From JAJPKK01 sp963800215 (GTDB lineage: Bacteria; Pseudomonadota; Alphaproteobacteria; Rhizobiales; Xanthobacteraceae): 64,000 nucleotides of DNA. The notes below the pieces were generated by a model. The model searched no databases, was not told the DNA's origin, and worked only from the letters and a program-made list of their open reading frames with translations. Made by a program: the position numbers and the translations under genes. Below are positions 1 through 10,981 of the stretch, piece by piece. The stretch's first letter is position 1, and each line of letters begins with the position of its first letter. Location: positions 1-64,000 of the forward strand of contig CAWCZY010000009.1 in the NCBI GenBank assembly GCA_963800215.1, read 5' to 3'.

Positions 1-114
1 TGGGGCTAAGGGGGCTATGAAGGAGGCAACTTGACCTTCCGAGTGCAACGACGACCGCTTCATGGGCTCTGGACGTTTTCTTGCCCTTTCCATGGCGCGG
101 CGCGAGCGGCACGC

Positions 115-154
115 GCCCCCTCCCCAACCCTCCCCCGCAAGCGGGAGAGGGAGT
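115..154. repeat. REP-like palindromic arm
   Basis: C-rich arm followed by a palindrome of the type CTCCCGC-AA-GCGGGAG, ending about 15 bases before the stop of the CoA-transferase gene. The same arm recurs near 14763, 42320, 56598 and 59262, always between genes, so it is a dispersed intergenic repeat. Confidence 0.75.
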
Positions 155-168
155 CAAGGGCGTGAACA

Positions 169-1371
169 TCAGATCACCTTCGCGCTGCGCAGCGCGGCGA
201 TGCCGGCCGCGTCGAGGCCGAGTTCCTCGGCGAGGATTTCCTCGGTGTGCTCGCCGAGCAGCGGCGGCGGCCGGCGCACCGCGGCGGGGGTGTCCGAGAA
301 CTTATAGGGCATCCCCACCAGCTTCAATTCGCCGACGGTGGGGTGCTGCACCGTCTCGATCATGTGCCGCGCCGCCGTGTGCGGATCGGCGAGCGCCTCC
401 GCCGCGGTATTGATCCGGCCGCACGGTACGCCGACCGCCTTCAGCTTGGCGATCCAGGCGTCGGCGGTGTCGCCGGCGAGCGCCGCCGCGATGGCGCCGT
501 CGACCAGATCGCGATTCTCCACCCGGGCGCGATTGGTATCAAAGCGCGGATCCGCGGCCCATTCGGGATGGCCGAGCGCCGCGGCGCATTTGGCGAACTG
601 GGGCTCGTTGCCGACCGCGAGCGCGATCATGGCGTCGCGTGCATGATAGGTGGTGTAGGGCACGAGGCTCGGATGGCCGTTGCCGAACCGTCCGCCGCCG
701 CGGCCGGCGATCAGCACGTTGGAAGCGACATTGATCAGCATCAGCAGCGAGGTCTCGAACAGCGACAGCTCCACCTTCTGGCCGCGCCCGGTCGCCTGGC
801 GCGCATTGAGCGCGGCGAGAATGCCGTTGCAGGCCAGCATGCCGGTGCACACATCGACGATGGCGACGCCGTATTTGGTCGGCGTGCCCGTCGGGCTCGC
901 CGCAGATGCTCATCAGGCCGGACTCGGCCTGGAGCACGAAATCATAGCCGGGCAGCGCCGCCTTGGGGCCGCTCGAGCCGTAGCCGGTGATGGAGCAGCG
1001 CACCGCCCGCGGCGCATGGGCCGCAAACCAGGCGCCGGTGAAGCCCCATTTCGGCAGTGTGCCGGGCTTGAAATTGTCGATGACCACGTCGGATTTTTCG
1101 ATCAGGCCGGCGAGCACCTTCTGGCCGGCCGGCCCCGCCAAGTCGAGGGTCATCGAGCGCTTGTTGCGGTTGGCACCGAGAAAATAGGCGGACTTCGCCG
1201 CCGGCAAAGGGCGGCCCCCAGCGGCGGGTGTCGTCGCCCGCCGGGCGGCTCGACCTTGATGACGTCGGCGCCCATGTCGCCGAGCATCATGGCGCACAGC
1301 GGGCCGGCGAGAACGCGGGTGAGGTCGAGCACGCGGATGCCGCTCAGCGCGCCTTCGCCCGGAGCGCTCAT
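169..1371 (-). CDS. Family III CoA-transferase (CaiB/BaiF type), frameshifted
   Basis: Moves CoA between acyl groups. The start at 1371 opens with GIRVLDLTRVLAGPLCAMM, the glycine and nucleotide-pocket region typical of this family, followed by GADVIKVEPPGG. The middle part (KSDVVIDNFKPGTL, ITGYGSSGPKAALPGYDF) and the C-terminal part (about 228 residues, to 169) lie in two other frames, so there are breaks near 1230 and 890. Joined, the protein is about 400 residues, the usual family length. Asp in PGYDF is where the catalytic aspartate of formyl-CoA transferases lies. It starts 6 bases after the upstream hydratase stops, so the pair is one transcription unit, probably for activating and hydrating a CoA-bound acid. 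The substrate cannot be read from sequence. I take the breaks as sequence errors, not decay. Confidence 0.88.
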
Positions 1372-1377
1372 TGTCGC

Positions 1378-2330
1378 TCATGACGCGGCCTTGGCCTTGC
1401 CGCCGGCTTTGCCGCCCTTGCGCATGGAGGGCGGCGCATTGAGGTCGTTGGCGCAGCCGTCGAGATAGGACTTGAGTTCCTGCTTGTTGCGCATGCGGAA
1501 CTTCTGGAAGTCCGGCTTGCGGCCCTGGAGGAAGGCATTCATGCCTTCGAGGCTTTCCTCCGAGCCCCAGACATGGGCGAGCAGCTCCATGCCGTGCTGC
1601 CAGGACGCGTAGAGCAGGTCGGATTCGAAGTTCAGGCTCTTCTTGGTCATGCGCAGCGTCTGCGGGCTGTGGCCCTTGATGGTCTCGCACCACTTCAAGC
1701 GTTTCTGCCAGCAGGTCCTTCTGCGCCACGCATTTGTTGATGAGGCCGATCTCCACCGCTTCCGCGGCGGTGAAGCGGCGGGCGCAGAAGATCATCTCGC
1801 GGGCGAGGCGTTCGCCGATGATGCGCGGCAGATATTGGGTGGCGCCGACGGTCGGGCAGGCGCCGACCTTGGCGCCGGTCTGGCCCAGCACGGCATTGTC
1901 CGAAGCGATGACGAGATCGCACCATAGTGCGAGTTCGTGCCCGCCGCCCATGCACCAGCCATTGACCATGGCGATCACCGGGATCGGCAGGCCGCGGATG
2001 GTCATGGCGAGGCCCTGCATGCGGTCGTTCCACATCGCCGCATTGGTCCAGTTGAGCCGCTTCATGGCGTAGAAATCGCCGCCCGCCGAGAACGACTTGT
2101 CGCCGGCGCCGGTGACGACGGCGCAGGCGATGGAGGGGTCGTCGCGGGTCGATTTGAGCGCGTCGATCATCTCGTCGAGCGACTGCTCGCGGAATGCATT
2201 GAGCACGCGCGGACGGTTGATGGTGACCCACGCCACCTGGTCCTTCACCTCGTAGAGGATGTCCTGGTACGAGCGGCCCGTTCGATCGGCTCGCCTTCCC
2301 GGCCGGCTTGTTCGCCGCTGCTTTGGCCAT
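1378..2330 (-). CDS. Enoyl-CoA hydratase/isomerase family protein, frameshifted
   Basis: Crotonase-fold enzyme acting on a CoA thioester. The start at 2330 gives MAKAAANKPAGKASRSNG, a short basic leader, then a frame change near 2275 into the core. Core motifs are GAGDKSFSAGGDF (oxyanion region), NGWCMGGGHELALWCDLVIA (second oxyanion loop) and GQTGAKVGACPTVGATQYL. A second break near 1700 leads into the C-terminal 106 residues, which end in a Lys/Ala/Gly-rich tail. The overall pattern resembles MenB/BadI-type ring-cleaving or hydrating members more than ordinary fatty-acid crotonases, but that is impression only. Upstream partner of the CoA-transferase in the same operon. Confidence 0.86.
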
Positions 2331-2453
2331 GTCCTCTCCCCGATGCCGGCCGCGCCGCCGGACATAATTCTCGTTCCCGCAACTGGATGCGCCGATCGTT
2401 TCGAGCGGCGTTGTACGGCAGCCCCCGGCAGGCGACAAGCGGCGGCACGCTTT

Positions 2454-2500
2454 CTTCTCCCTCGCCCCGCGTGCGGAGAAAGGGTCGGGGTGAGGAGGGG
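2454..2500. repeat. REP-like palindromic arm, diverged
   Basis: CTCGCCCCGCGTGCGGAG-type hairpin followed by GGGTCGGGGTGAGGAGGGG, the G-rich flank seen in the other intergenic repeats of this window. Less regular than the other copies. Confidence 0.6.
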
Positions 2501-2613
2501 TCCACGATTTTGAGCTTGCGGGTTTGATGCCCGGACTCGCGGGAGCGCCCCTTCACCCGGATCGCGGAGCCTGTCATCGGGCCGGCCGACGGCCGGTCCC
2601 GTTGGCGATCCGA

Positions 2614-2637
2614 CCTCTCCCCGCACGCGGGGAGAGG
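2614..2637. repeat. Perfect inverted repeat, 11-bp stem
   Basis: CCTCTCCCCGC, two bases, then GCGGGGAGAGG. Perfect stem with no T tract on either side, so it is more likely a member of the dispersed palindrome family than a terminator. Confidence 0.8.
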
Positions 2638-2793
2638 TACAGCGTGCCGCGCAAAGATATGTCCACCCGATAGTTGTGGAATGAGGGAATAGGGGCGCCT
2701 CGAAACGGCTCCGCGCAGGCGATGCGGAAAAACCGAATCGCGCCTGCGCGGAGGTGGCTCAGAAATGACCTGGACTGCTATCCCCTCAACGGC

Positions 2794-3246
2794 TCAGCCT
2801 TTCAGCTTGGCATTGCACTCGCTGTAGTAGCCGCCGCCCTTCTGGATCCAATGCAGGCCGCCATTGCCGCTGCCGGCCTTGTTCGCTTGTACTGGTCGAG
2901 GCAGGTATGCATGCGTGCCCTGCCGGCCGACTCGCTCGAATACTTCGGGGCAACGGTGGACGGGAACACGGCGGCGCGGTGCCGCTGCGCCTGCGGGCGC
3001 AGCCGGCTTGGCGGCCGCGGCCGGGGAGCTGGCGCGGCGGTGCTGCGGGTCGGCCGGCAGCCGGCGGTGCGGGCGAGACATTCCTTGCGGAAGTCGGCGT
3101 ATTTCTTGTCGCCGACGGTGCCGTCCGCCTTCATCGCATTCCATTCGTCGTTGCAGTTTTTTAGGGCTCGCGCACTTGCTGGCGCGGCGAAGAACACGAG
3201 GCCGAGCATAGGCGGCGGCGGCGCAAAACGCGACGAGCTTGTTCAT
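2794..3246 (-). CDS. Small secreted protein of unknown function, frameshifted
   Basis: Starts MNKLVAFCAAAAYA and, after a break near 3205, continues LGLVFFAAPASARA, so together a signal peptide. The mature part has KNCNDEWNAMKADGTVGD and KYADFRKECLA, an Ala/Pro-rich middle, and a C-terminal section with MHTCLDQY, HWIQKGGGYYSECNAKLKG. Frames change at least three times, so the exact protein of about 145 residues must be pieced together. The N-terminal cysteine-bearing block resembles short periplasmic proteins common in Bradyrhizobium relatives that have no assigned function. Stands alone, with a 111-base gap to the methyltransferase. Confidence 0.65.
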   Translation of the reverse strand: MNKLVAFCAAAAYARPRVLRRASKCASPKKLQRRMECDEGGRHRRRQEIRRLPQGMSRPHRRLPADPQHRRASSPAAAAKPAAPAGAAAPRRRVPVHRCPEVFERVGRQGTHAYLPRPVQANKAGSGNGGLHWIQKGGGYYSECNAKLKG

Positions 3247-3357
3247 GGCATCACCTCGTTGATTCCCCTGGGCCGGGACAGATAAGCCGATTGGATTGGT
3301 CCCGCAAGTTGCAGCCGCCCGATTGCGCAGCAGACCGTCCCCGACGTCACGTCACCG

Positions 3358-4017
3358 TCACGAATGCCGGCGGACTAGCGCTATTTCCGCGCCGACCAGG
3401 TCGACCAAGGCCGACATCCCGACGTGACGGGTTCCCTCGCTCATCACGCTGTCATAGGACCTGATGCTCAGTTCGGACAGCCCGGCGAATGCCTTCCGAG
3501 AAGATCGTCGGTGTAGAGATTCTCGAGCTCGGACGGGCCTCCGGTCTTGTACTTCAGCTGCTCGGGCCATAGCCCTCGATCAGGAGCAGCCCGCCCGGCT
3601 TGAGCGCCTTGCGAATGCCTGCAAAGACGCTCGCGCGCTCCTCGGGCGTGAGAAACTGGAAGAAAATCCCGACGACCACGTCGAATTCGGCCGTCCGGCC
3701 ATGCGCAAGCGATGAGGTCGGCATGCAGGGTGCGCATCTGTCACGCCACGTTCCCGCGCCAGCGCCTGCGCCTTGGCCTGCGCCGTCGGCGAGAAATCGA
3801 TCGACAGAACATCGAGGCCATGCTCTGCGAGCCAGACACCGTTGCGGCCTTCGCCGTCGGCGACCGCGAGCGCCTTGCCCGACTTCGGCAGCAGATCCGC
3901 CTGGGACTTAAGGAACGCATTGGGCTCGGTGCCGAATACATATTCCGGCACCGCGAAGCGGTTTTCCCAGCGCTCGAATTCGCGGTCGCATTCGACTGGA
4001 CTTATCATTGCGTTCAC
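3358..4017 (-). CDS. Class I SAM-dependent methyltransferase, frameshifted
   Basis: Probable small-molecule or thiol methyltransferase of the TehB/thiopurine-like group. The N-terminus has YVFGTEPNAFL, then ALAVADGEGRNGVWLAEHG, the motif I glycine loop that binds SAM, and VLSIDFSPTAQ (motif II acidic residue). After breaks near 3735 and 3540 it continues with the motif IV-like stretch encoding FDVVVGIFFQFL, then KYKTGGPSELENLYTDDLL and a C-terminal half-barrel. Joined length is about 215 residues, normal for the family. The GTG start at 4017 lies one base past the RluA stop, with GAGGAG just upstream inside the RluA end, so the two are translationally coupled. Substrate unknown. Confidence 0.82.
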
Positions 4018-4018
4018 T

Positions 4019-5367
4019 CTACTCCTCCGGAGCCTCGACGATCGGATCGTAGCGCTTCAGGTCGAGGCCGAGCAGGTTCAAGCTCTGCACCATGTGCGGC
4101 GGCAGCGGTGCAGTCACGTCGATGACCCCGCCGCGCGGATGCGGTACCGCGATGCGGCGCGCAAGGAGATGCAGCCGGTTCTGGATGCCGCCGGGCAGCG
4201 GCCAGTTCTCCTTGTTGAAGTATTTGGGATCGCCGACGATCGCATGCCCGATATGGGCCATGTGGGCGCGAAATTGATGGGTGCGCCCCGTCACCGGCTT
4301 GAGCGACACCCAGGCCAGTTGCTGGGCCGAGGTCTCGACCACGGCGTAATAGGTCACCGCGTGGCTTGCACCCTCCTCGCCGTGCCTGGCGATCCGCATC
4401 ACCGATCGTCCTCACGCTCCTCCTTGGCGAGGAACGTGCTGATGCGGCCCTGCTGCGGCTTCGGCACGCCCACCACCAGCGCCCAGTAGATCTTGCGCGC
4501 CTCGCGCGAGCGGAACACCTTGGCGAGCGCGGAGGCGGCAAAGCGCGTCTTGGCGACGAGCAGGCAACCCGATGTGTCCTTGTCGAGGCGATGCACCAGG
4601 CGCGGGCGCTGGCCGCCGCTTGTCGCGCATGACTTCGAGCATGCCATCGAGATGGCGCGTCGTGCCGGAGCCGCCCTGCACCGCAAGCCCCATCGGCTTG
4701 TTGAAGACGAGGACGTCGGCGTCCTCGTACAGCGTCATCGACTTTCAGGAAGGCGGGCGTCTTCTCGTCGGCCTCCGAAAGACCGGCGGTTTCGGCGCAT
4801 CGACCTTTAACGGCGGAATACGCACCGCCTGGCCCGCCTCGAGCCGGTCCTTGCCGTCGACCCGCTTGCCGTTGACCCGCAGCTCGCCTTTGCGGATCAC
4901 GCGCTGGATGTGGGAGAACGACAGCCCAGGAAATTTCGCTTCGAGAAAGCGGTCGACCCGCATTCCGGCCTCGTCCGCCGACACGGCCACGGTCTGCACC
5001 TTGGTCGCCTGTTGCGGCGCCGGGGCCTCGACCGCCTGCTCGATGGGGCGGCTTCATGCGTGCGGGCTTGATGGGAGCCGCCGGCCGGCGTTCGGCACTA
5101 TCGACGGGGCGGCGCGGAGCGCGGGCTTTCCGCTGGCCGGCCGCTTGCCTTCTTCGCGACTGCCGCCGCGCGTTCATCCCGGTCGGAGAACGGCCGCCGG
5201 CGCTTGCCGGGACCGGCCGCCGCGGCGCCGCCCGGGCCGCTGCCGCGAGCGGCTTGCCAGCCGATTGCCGGCCGGTTTGCCGGACGCCTTGCCTCTGCGA
5301 TCCTGCCGCGTGGCCCGGCCATTTGCCGTCCGCCTCCCGGTTGCCTTGGTCCACCGCCGCGTTTCAC
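4019..5367 (-). CDS. RluA-family 23S rRNA pseudouridine synthase, frameshifted
   Basis: Isomerises uridines in large-subunit rRNA; an RluC/RluD-like role is likely. An S4 RNA-binding domain lies at 4745-4999 (AGMRVDRFLEAKFPGLSF, ELRVNGKRV). The catalytic domain follows with PMGLAVQGGSGT and RLVHRLDKDTSGCLLVAKT, holding the catalytic aspartate of the HRLDKDTSG motif, and KPVTGRTHQFRAHMAHIG. It ends with ALLARRIAVPHP-like text and stops at 4019. Ahead of S4 is an Arg/Gly/Ala-rich stretch from the GTG at 5367, a low-complexity N-terminal extension seen in rhizobial homologues but of uncertain exact frame here. Breaks lie near 5100, 4740, 4650 and 4400. Located between rarA and the methyltransferase. 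Confidence 0.88.
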
Positions 5368-5462
5368 GATCCGTTCCTTTGGTGCGCGCTCATGCGCTCG
5401 TTGAGCATGATGTAGCGCAATCCGACCAACCCATCATCCCCCGAATCCTCGCAAAGGATACC

Positions 5463-6801
5463 CTACCCGCCCCGCTCCCGGCGCAGCTTCGCCCAGTAAT
5501 CCAGCCGCTTCCTGATCTCGCGCTCGAAACCGCGTTCGGGCGGATCATAGAACTGCTGGCGGCCGAGCGCGTCGGGGAAATAGTTCTGGCCGGAAAACGC
5601 CTCGGGCGCGTCGTGGTCATACTCATAGCCCGCGCCATAGCCCTCGCCCTTCATCAGCTTGGTCGGCGCGTTGAGGATGTGCTTGGGCGGCAGCAGCGAG
5701 CCCGCCTCCTTGGCGGTCGCGCATCGCGGCGCCATAGGCGGCATAGGCCGCGTTCGATTTCGGCGCGGTCGCGATATAGATCACGGCCTGCGCGATGGCG
5801 AGTTCGCCCTCGGGGCTGCCGAGAAAATCGTAGGCATCCTTCGCCGCATTGGCGATGACCAGCGCCTGCGGGATCGGCGAGGCCGACATCCTCGATCGCC
5901 ATCCGCACCACCCGCCGCGCCAGGAACAGCGGGCTCTCGCCGGCATCGAGCATGCGGCACAGATAATAGAGCGCCGCGTCGGGGTCCGATCCGCGCACCG
6001 ACTTGTGCAGCGCCGAGATCAGGTTGTAATGGCCGTCCTGGGACTTGTCGTAGATCGGGGCGCGGCGCTGCACGATCTCCTGCAGCTTGCGCCGCATCGA
6101 ACACCTCGTCCTTGCGGGCGGCGCGCCACATCTCCTCGGCCAGAGTGAGCGCGGCGCGGCCGTCGCCGTCGGCCATGCGCACGAGCGAGGCGCGGGCGTC
6201 GTCATCGAGCGGCAGCGGCCGGCTGTCGATCTCCTCGGCGCGCGCCAGCAGCTTCTCGATCGCCGCGGCATCGAGCGGCTTGAACACCAGCACCCGCGCC
6301 CGCGACAGCAGCGCCGCATTGAGCTCGAAGGACGGGTTCTCGGTGGTGGCGCCGACCAGCACCACGGTGCCGTCTTCCATCACCGGCAGGAAGGAGTCCT
6401 GCTGCGCGCGGTTGAAGCGGTGCACCTCGTCGACGAACAGCAGCGTGCCGTGCCCGGTCTCGCGCCGCGCGCGGGCGGCCTCGAACACCTTCTTGAGGTC
6501 GGCGACGCCGGAGAACACCGCCGAAATCTGCTCGAAATGCAAGTGCGGTCGCGTCCGCCAGCAGCCGCGCCACCGTGGTCTTGCCGGTGCCGGGCGGGCC
6601 CCAGAAGACCAGCGAGCCGAGGCTCTTGCGTCTCCAGCATGCGCGTGAGCGCGCCGTCGGGACCGAGCAGATGGTCCTGGCCGACCACCTCGGAGAGCGT
6701 ATGCGGACGCAGCCGGTCGGCGAGCGGGCGCGGCGCATCGCGCTCCAGACCCGCCGCCGCAAACAGGCTCGCAGTGTCGCGGCTTGCGGCGCGCGACTCA
6801 T
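5463..6801 (-). CDS. rarA: Replication-associated recombination protein RarA (MgsA), frameshifted
   Basis: AAA+ ATPase acting at stalled forks. The pieces in order are PLADRLRPHTLSEVVGQDHL, VFWGPPGTGKTTVARLLADA (Walker A), FEQISAVFSGVADLKKVF, TLLFVDEVHRFNRAQQDSFL (Walker B), GTVVLVGATTENPSFELNAA (sensor 1), and the C-terminal tetramerisation part with HYNLISALHKSVRGSDPDAA, RMAIEDVGLADP and YDHDAPEAFSGQNYFPD. These sit in several frames, with breaks near 6770, 6625, 6540, 6100, 5885 and 5720. Joined length is about 440 residues, normal. The ATG at 6801 overlaps the upstream protease stop as ATGA. The break near 6550 is one extra base within the codons for ATALHFEQ. Confidence 0.93.
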
Positions 6802-8217
6802 CCGCCGAATACGGCGGAGATCTGTTGGCCGCCGCGCTGGATGGTGAGCCGCCACAGCCGCGCCGGCTGGCTCGGTGACGCGCAGCAGATCCTTCGTGGT
6901 GGCGATCTTCTCGTTGTTGACGCTGACCACGATGTCGCCCTTCTGGAAACCGAAGGTCTGCGGCGACCGAGCCGTCCTCGACCTCGGTGACCGCAACGCC
7001 CTGGGCAGCGTGTAGTCGAGCCGCAATTCCTCGGCCAGCGCCGGCGACAGGTTGGCGACCTTGGCGCCGAGCAGCGGCGAGCGCGCCTTGATCGACGGTC
7101 TCCTCGCGCGGCGTTTCCGGCGCCGTCTCCAGCGCGACCGCGAGCTTGACCTCGCGGCCGCCTCGCATGACGCCGAGCTGCGCCTGGCCGCCCAGCGGCT
7201 TGGTGGCGAAGCGGTAGTCGAAGGCGTTGGGGTCATCGACCGGCTGTCCGTCGACGTCGACGATGAGATCGCCGGTGCGCAGGCCAGCGCGCGCCGCCGG
7301 GCTGCTTGGTGGTGATGGCGCTGACCAGCGCGCCGGCCGGCCGCTTCAGGCTGAGGCTGTCGGCGATGTCGGGCGTCACCGCCTGCAGCTTGGCGCCGAG
7401 CCAGGGCCGGCGCACCACGGTGGCGCCGCCCCTGGCCGACGCGACCACCGCCGCGCACCATGTTGGCCGGGATCGCGAAGCCGATGCCCATGCGAGCCGC
7501 CGGAGCGCGAGAAGATCGCGGTATTGATGCCGACGAGCCGGCCGGCGACGTCGACCAGCGCGCCGCCGGAATTGCCGGGATTGATGGCGGCATCGGTCTG
7601 GATGAAGAACTGGTAGTCGGTGATGCCGACCTGCGTGCGCGCCACCGCCGAGACGATGCCGTGAGTGACGGTCTGGCCGACGCCGAACGGATTGCCGATG
7701 GCGAGCACCATGTCGCCGACCTGCAGCGCGTCGGAATCGCCGAAATCGACCGCGGCGAAGCGCTCGTGGCCGTCCTTGAGGCGAAGCACTGCGAGATCGG
7801 ACCGCTGCGTCCTTGAGCACGACATCGGCCTCGAATTCGCGCTTGTCGGCGAGCGAGACCTTGATCTGGTCGGCATTCTCGATGACGTGGTTGTTGGTGA
7901 CGACGAGGCCGGACGGCGTCGACGATGACGCCCGAGCCGAGCGAGCGCTGCACCTGCTCGCGCGGGCCGCCCGAGCCGCCGCCGCCAAAAAACGGCGGAA
8001 GATCGGATCGTCGAACAGCGGGCACCGCGGTTCTCGACGATCCGGGCGGCGTAGACATTGACCACCGCCGGCGCGACGCGCTTGACCACCGGCGCGAAAG
8101 GTCAGCCTGATCTCGCCGGCCGACTGACGGCACGCGGACGTCCTGGGCCGGCGCGGCCGACAGCCAGCGCCGAGCAGCAGGGCAAGGCATAGCAGCAAAT
8201 CGCAGATATCACGGTCA
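6798..8217 (-). CDS. DegQ/HtrA-like periplasmic serine protease, frameshifted
   Basis: Trypsin-fold protease for protein quality control in the envelope. Start at 8217 (ATG, GGGGA upstream) leads to a hydrophobic signal peptide. The catalytic triad is visible as His in VVTNNHVIENADQ, Asp in RSDLAVLRL and Ser in DAAINPGNSGGAL. Two PDZ domains follow: the first begins RPWLGAKLQAVTPDIADSL, the second LGAKVANLSPALAEELRLDY with FQKGDIVVSVNNEKIATTKD. The end QQISAVFGG precedes the stop at 6798, overlapping rarA. At least six breaks. Joined length is about 465 residues. It directly follows rplQ, an order common in Rhizobiales. Confidence 0.9.
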
Positions 8218-8237
8218 TGGCGCGAATCCCCGTGGCG

Positions 8238-8782
8238 TTAATCGCCCGAGATATAAAGCGCGGCGCCGCATTCGAAGCGGCGGGCAGGCGCCGCTCGTGG
8301 AGCATGATCGCAGAGTTGCAGCTCGGGCCGCGGATCACGCTCGAGATCAAGGACTTCTCGCGCGGCCGCAGCCTCTTCGACCTTCTTTTCCTCGACCGGG
8401 CCGGAATCCAGACCCTTGGCATCGACGTCGCGGTCGACGAACTCGATGACCCCGAGCGGCGCGTTGTCGCCGTAGCGGAAGCCGGCCTTCATCAGCGGGT
8501 ATAGCCGCCATGGCGTTCCTTGTAGCGGGGGCCGAGCACGTCGAACAGCTTCTTGACCTGGCGACATCGCGGATCTCGCGCGATCGCCTGGCGGCGCGCA
8601 TGCAGGCCGCCGCGCTTGCCGAGCGTCACGAGCTTCTCGACGATCGGGCGCAGGTCCTTCGCCTTGGGCAGCGTCGTCGTGATCTGCTCGTGCTTGATCA
8701 GCGCCGCGCACATGTTGGCGAACATCGCCCGGCGATGCTCGGCCGTGCGGTTGAACTTGCGGTGGGCGTTGCCGTGACGCAT
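8238..8782 (-). CDS. rplQ: 50S ribosomal protein L17, frameshifted
   Basis: Starts MRHGNAHRKFNRTAEHRRAM, continues FANMCAALIKHEQITTTLPK and KDLRPIVEKLVTLGK, all highly conserved in L17. A break near 8500 leads to MKAGFRYGDNAPLGVIEFVD. After the acidic/Ala segment GPVEEKKVEEAAAA the reading frame given here runs on to 8238, making an unusually long tail; in another frame a stop lies at 8347, which would give about 145 residues, the normal rhizobial length. The 3' end is therefore uncertain. Last gene of the ribosomal superoperon, about 50 bases after rpoA. Confidence 0.93.
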
Positions 8783-8835
8783 CGCATTCCCCTGTCTTGT
8801 GCTCGCATCCTTCCACCGGAAGGCGCGGCACCAGC

Positions 8836-9868
8836 TTAATAATGATCCTCGAACCGCTTGGCGAGTTCTTCGATATTCTCCGGCGGCCAGCCCGGCACTT
8901 CCATGCCGAGATGCAGGCCCATCTGCGCCAGCACTTCCTTGATCTCGTTGAGCGACTTGCGGCCGAAATTCGGCGTGCGCAGCATCTCGCGCTTCGGTCT
9001 TCTGCACGAGGTCGCCGATATAGACGATGTTGTCGTTCTTGAGGCAGTTGGCCGAACGCACCGAAAGCTCGAGCTCGTCGACCTTCTTGAGGAAGCGCCG
9101 GGTTGAAGGCGAGATCGGGCATAGCCTCGGCGACGCCGACCTCTTTGCGCGGCTCCTCGAAATTGACGAAGACGTGGAGCTGGTCCTGCAGGATGCGCGC
9201 CGCATAGGCGAGCGCGTCGTCCGGGCGTGACCGCAGCCGTTGGTCTCGATCTGCATGGTCAGCTTGTCGTAGTCGAGGATCTGGCCTTCGCGGGTGTTCT
9301 CGACCCGGTAGGACACCTTCTTGCACCGGCGAATACAGGCTGTCGACCGGGATGAGCCCGATCGGCGCGTCTTCCGGGACGGTTGCGGTCGGCCGGGACG
9401 TAGCCCTTGCCGGTGTTGACGGTGAATTCCATGCGGATCTCGGCGCCTTCGTCGAGAGTGCACAGCACCAGATCGGGATTGAGGATCACGATGTCGCCGA
9501 CGGTCTGGATGTCGCCGGCGGTCACCAGCGCCGGGCCGCTGCTTCTTCACCACCATGCGCTTGGGGCCTTCGCCCTGCATCTTGATGGCGATGTCCTTGA
9601 TGTTGAGGATGATGTCGGTCACGTCCTCGCGCACGCCGGGGATCGAGGAGAACTCGTGCAGCACGCCGTCGATATGGATGGACGTGCACGCTCGCGCCCT
9701 GCAGCGACGACAGCAGGATGCGCCGCAGCGCATTGCCCAGCGTGAGGCCGAAGCCGCGCTCCAGCGGCTCCGCGACGACGGTGGCGGAGCGCTTGCGGAT
9801 CGCTGCCCGGCATCACCTGGAGCTTGTTCGGTCTGGATCAGTTCCTGCCAGTTCTTCTGGATCGTCAC
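8836..9868 (-). CDS. rpoA: RNA polymerase alpha subunit, frameshifted
   Basis: Builds the RNA polymerase core and contacts UP elements and activators. The N-terminal domain starts MTIQKNWQELIQ and includes SIHIDGVLHEFSSIPGVRED and ILNIKDIAIKMQGEGPKRMV, then ILNPDLVLCTLDEGAEIRME, KKVSYRVENTREGQILDYD and LHVFVNFEEPRKEVG. The C-terminal domain is split across frames and ends ELAKRFEDHY before TAA at 8836. There are about eight breaks. The one near 9540 is a single extra base that turns the codons for KKQGPALVT into a different frame. Joined length is about 340 residues, normal. Confidence 0.97.
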
Positions 9869-9973
9869 TTCGTCACCCTATCGCGTTGAACGCGGCGCGC
9901 CGCCGATCTGGCGCGCGCCGCCTCGTGGGAAAAGTCGGCAGGCGGGCGCGCCATGCGCGCGCAAAATCGAACA

Positions 9974-10365
9974 TTAAACGCGCCGGCGCTTGCGCGGCCG
10001 GCAGCCATTATGCGGAATCGGCGTCACGTCGCGGATCGACGTGATGGTGAAGCCCGCCGCCTGCAGCGAGCGCAGCGCCGACTCGCGACCCGAGCCCGGG
10101 CCCGCGACCTCGACCTCGAGCGTGCGCATGCCGTGTTCCTGCGCCTTGCGCGCCAGCGTCTTCGGCGGCGACCTGGGCGGCATAGGGCGTCGACTTGCGC
10201 GAGCCCTTGAAACCCATGGTGCCGGCCGACGACCAGGCGATCGTATTGCCCTGGGCGTCGGTGATCGTGATCATCGTGTTGTTGAACGATGCATTCGACG
10301 TGGGCGACGCCGGAGGCGATGTTCTTGCGTTCGCGTCGCCGAACGCGGGTGGCTTCCTTGCCCAT
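9974..10365 (-). CDS. rpsK: 30S ribosomal protein S11, frameshifted
   Basis: Starts MGKEATRVRRRERKNIASGV, then after a break NASFNNTMITITDAQGNTIA and GTMGFKGSRKSTPYAAQVAA, and after another break KAQEHGMRTLEVEVAGPGSG, TSIRDVTPIPHNGCRPRKRR. All are signature S11 segments forming part of the platform and the E site. About 129 residues when joined. Lies between rpsM and rpoA. Confidence 0.97.
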
Positions 10366-10430
10366 AATCGACCCTTTCGCGGCTCGCGGTCGCAGGCCTG
10401 CATCGTCGTATCGTCGCAGCCGTGCGCGAA

Positions 10431-10807
<377 letters not shown>

Positions 10808-10981
10808 TCCTTCGGGTTTTATCCACGTTTACAACCGGATAGGTCCAAACCCAGATCTGGCCACAATCACATAAACGTGAACACGACGCCTCTCCGGCGA
10901 TCCGGAGCCCGGCGTCGTTCAAGAATTCATTGACTGGTTGCCGCGGTATTTACGGTTTCCGAGCCGCTTCGTCAACTGTAC

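Larger units (their letters stand above)
2331..2793. other. Intergenic region with two palindromic repeats
   Basis: No convincing gene in this gap of about 460 bases. It holds a diverged repeat arm (about 2454-2500) and a perfect palindrome (2614-2637). Reading frames that cross it are continuations of neighbouring genes or are unsupported. Confidence 0.6.

Noticed and set aside
10808..10981. A gene for L36 (rpmJ) between adk and rpsM
   Set aside because: Many bacteria have rpmJ in this region, but no frame shows the short zinc-cysteine protein. In alphaproteobacteria it is usually elsewhere.
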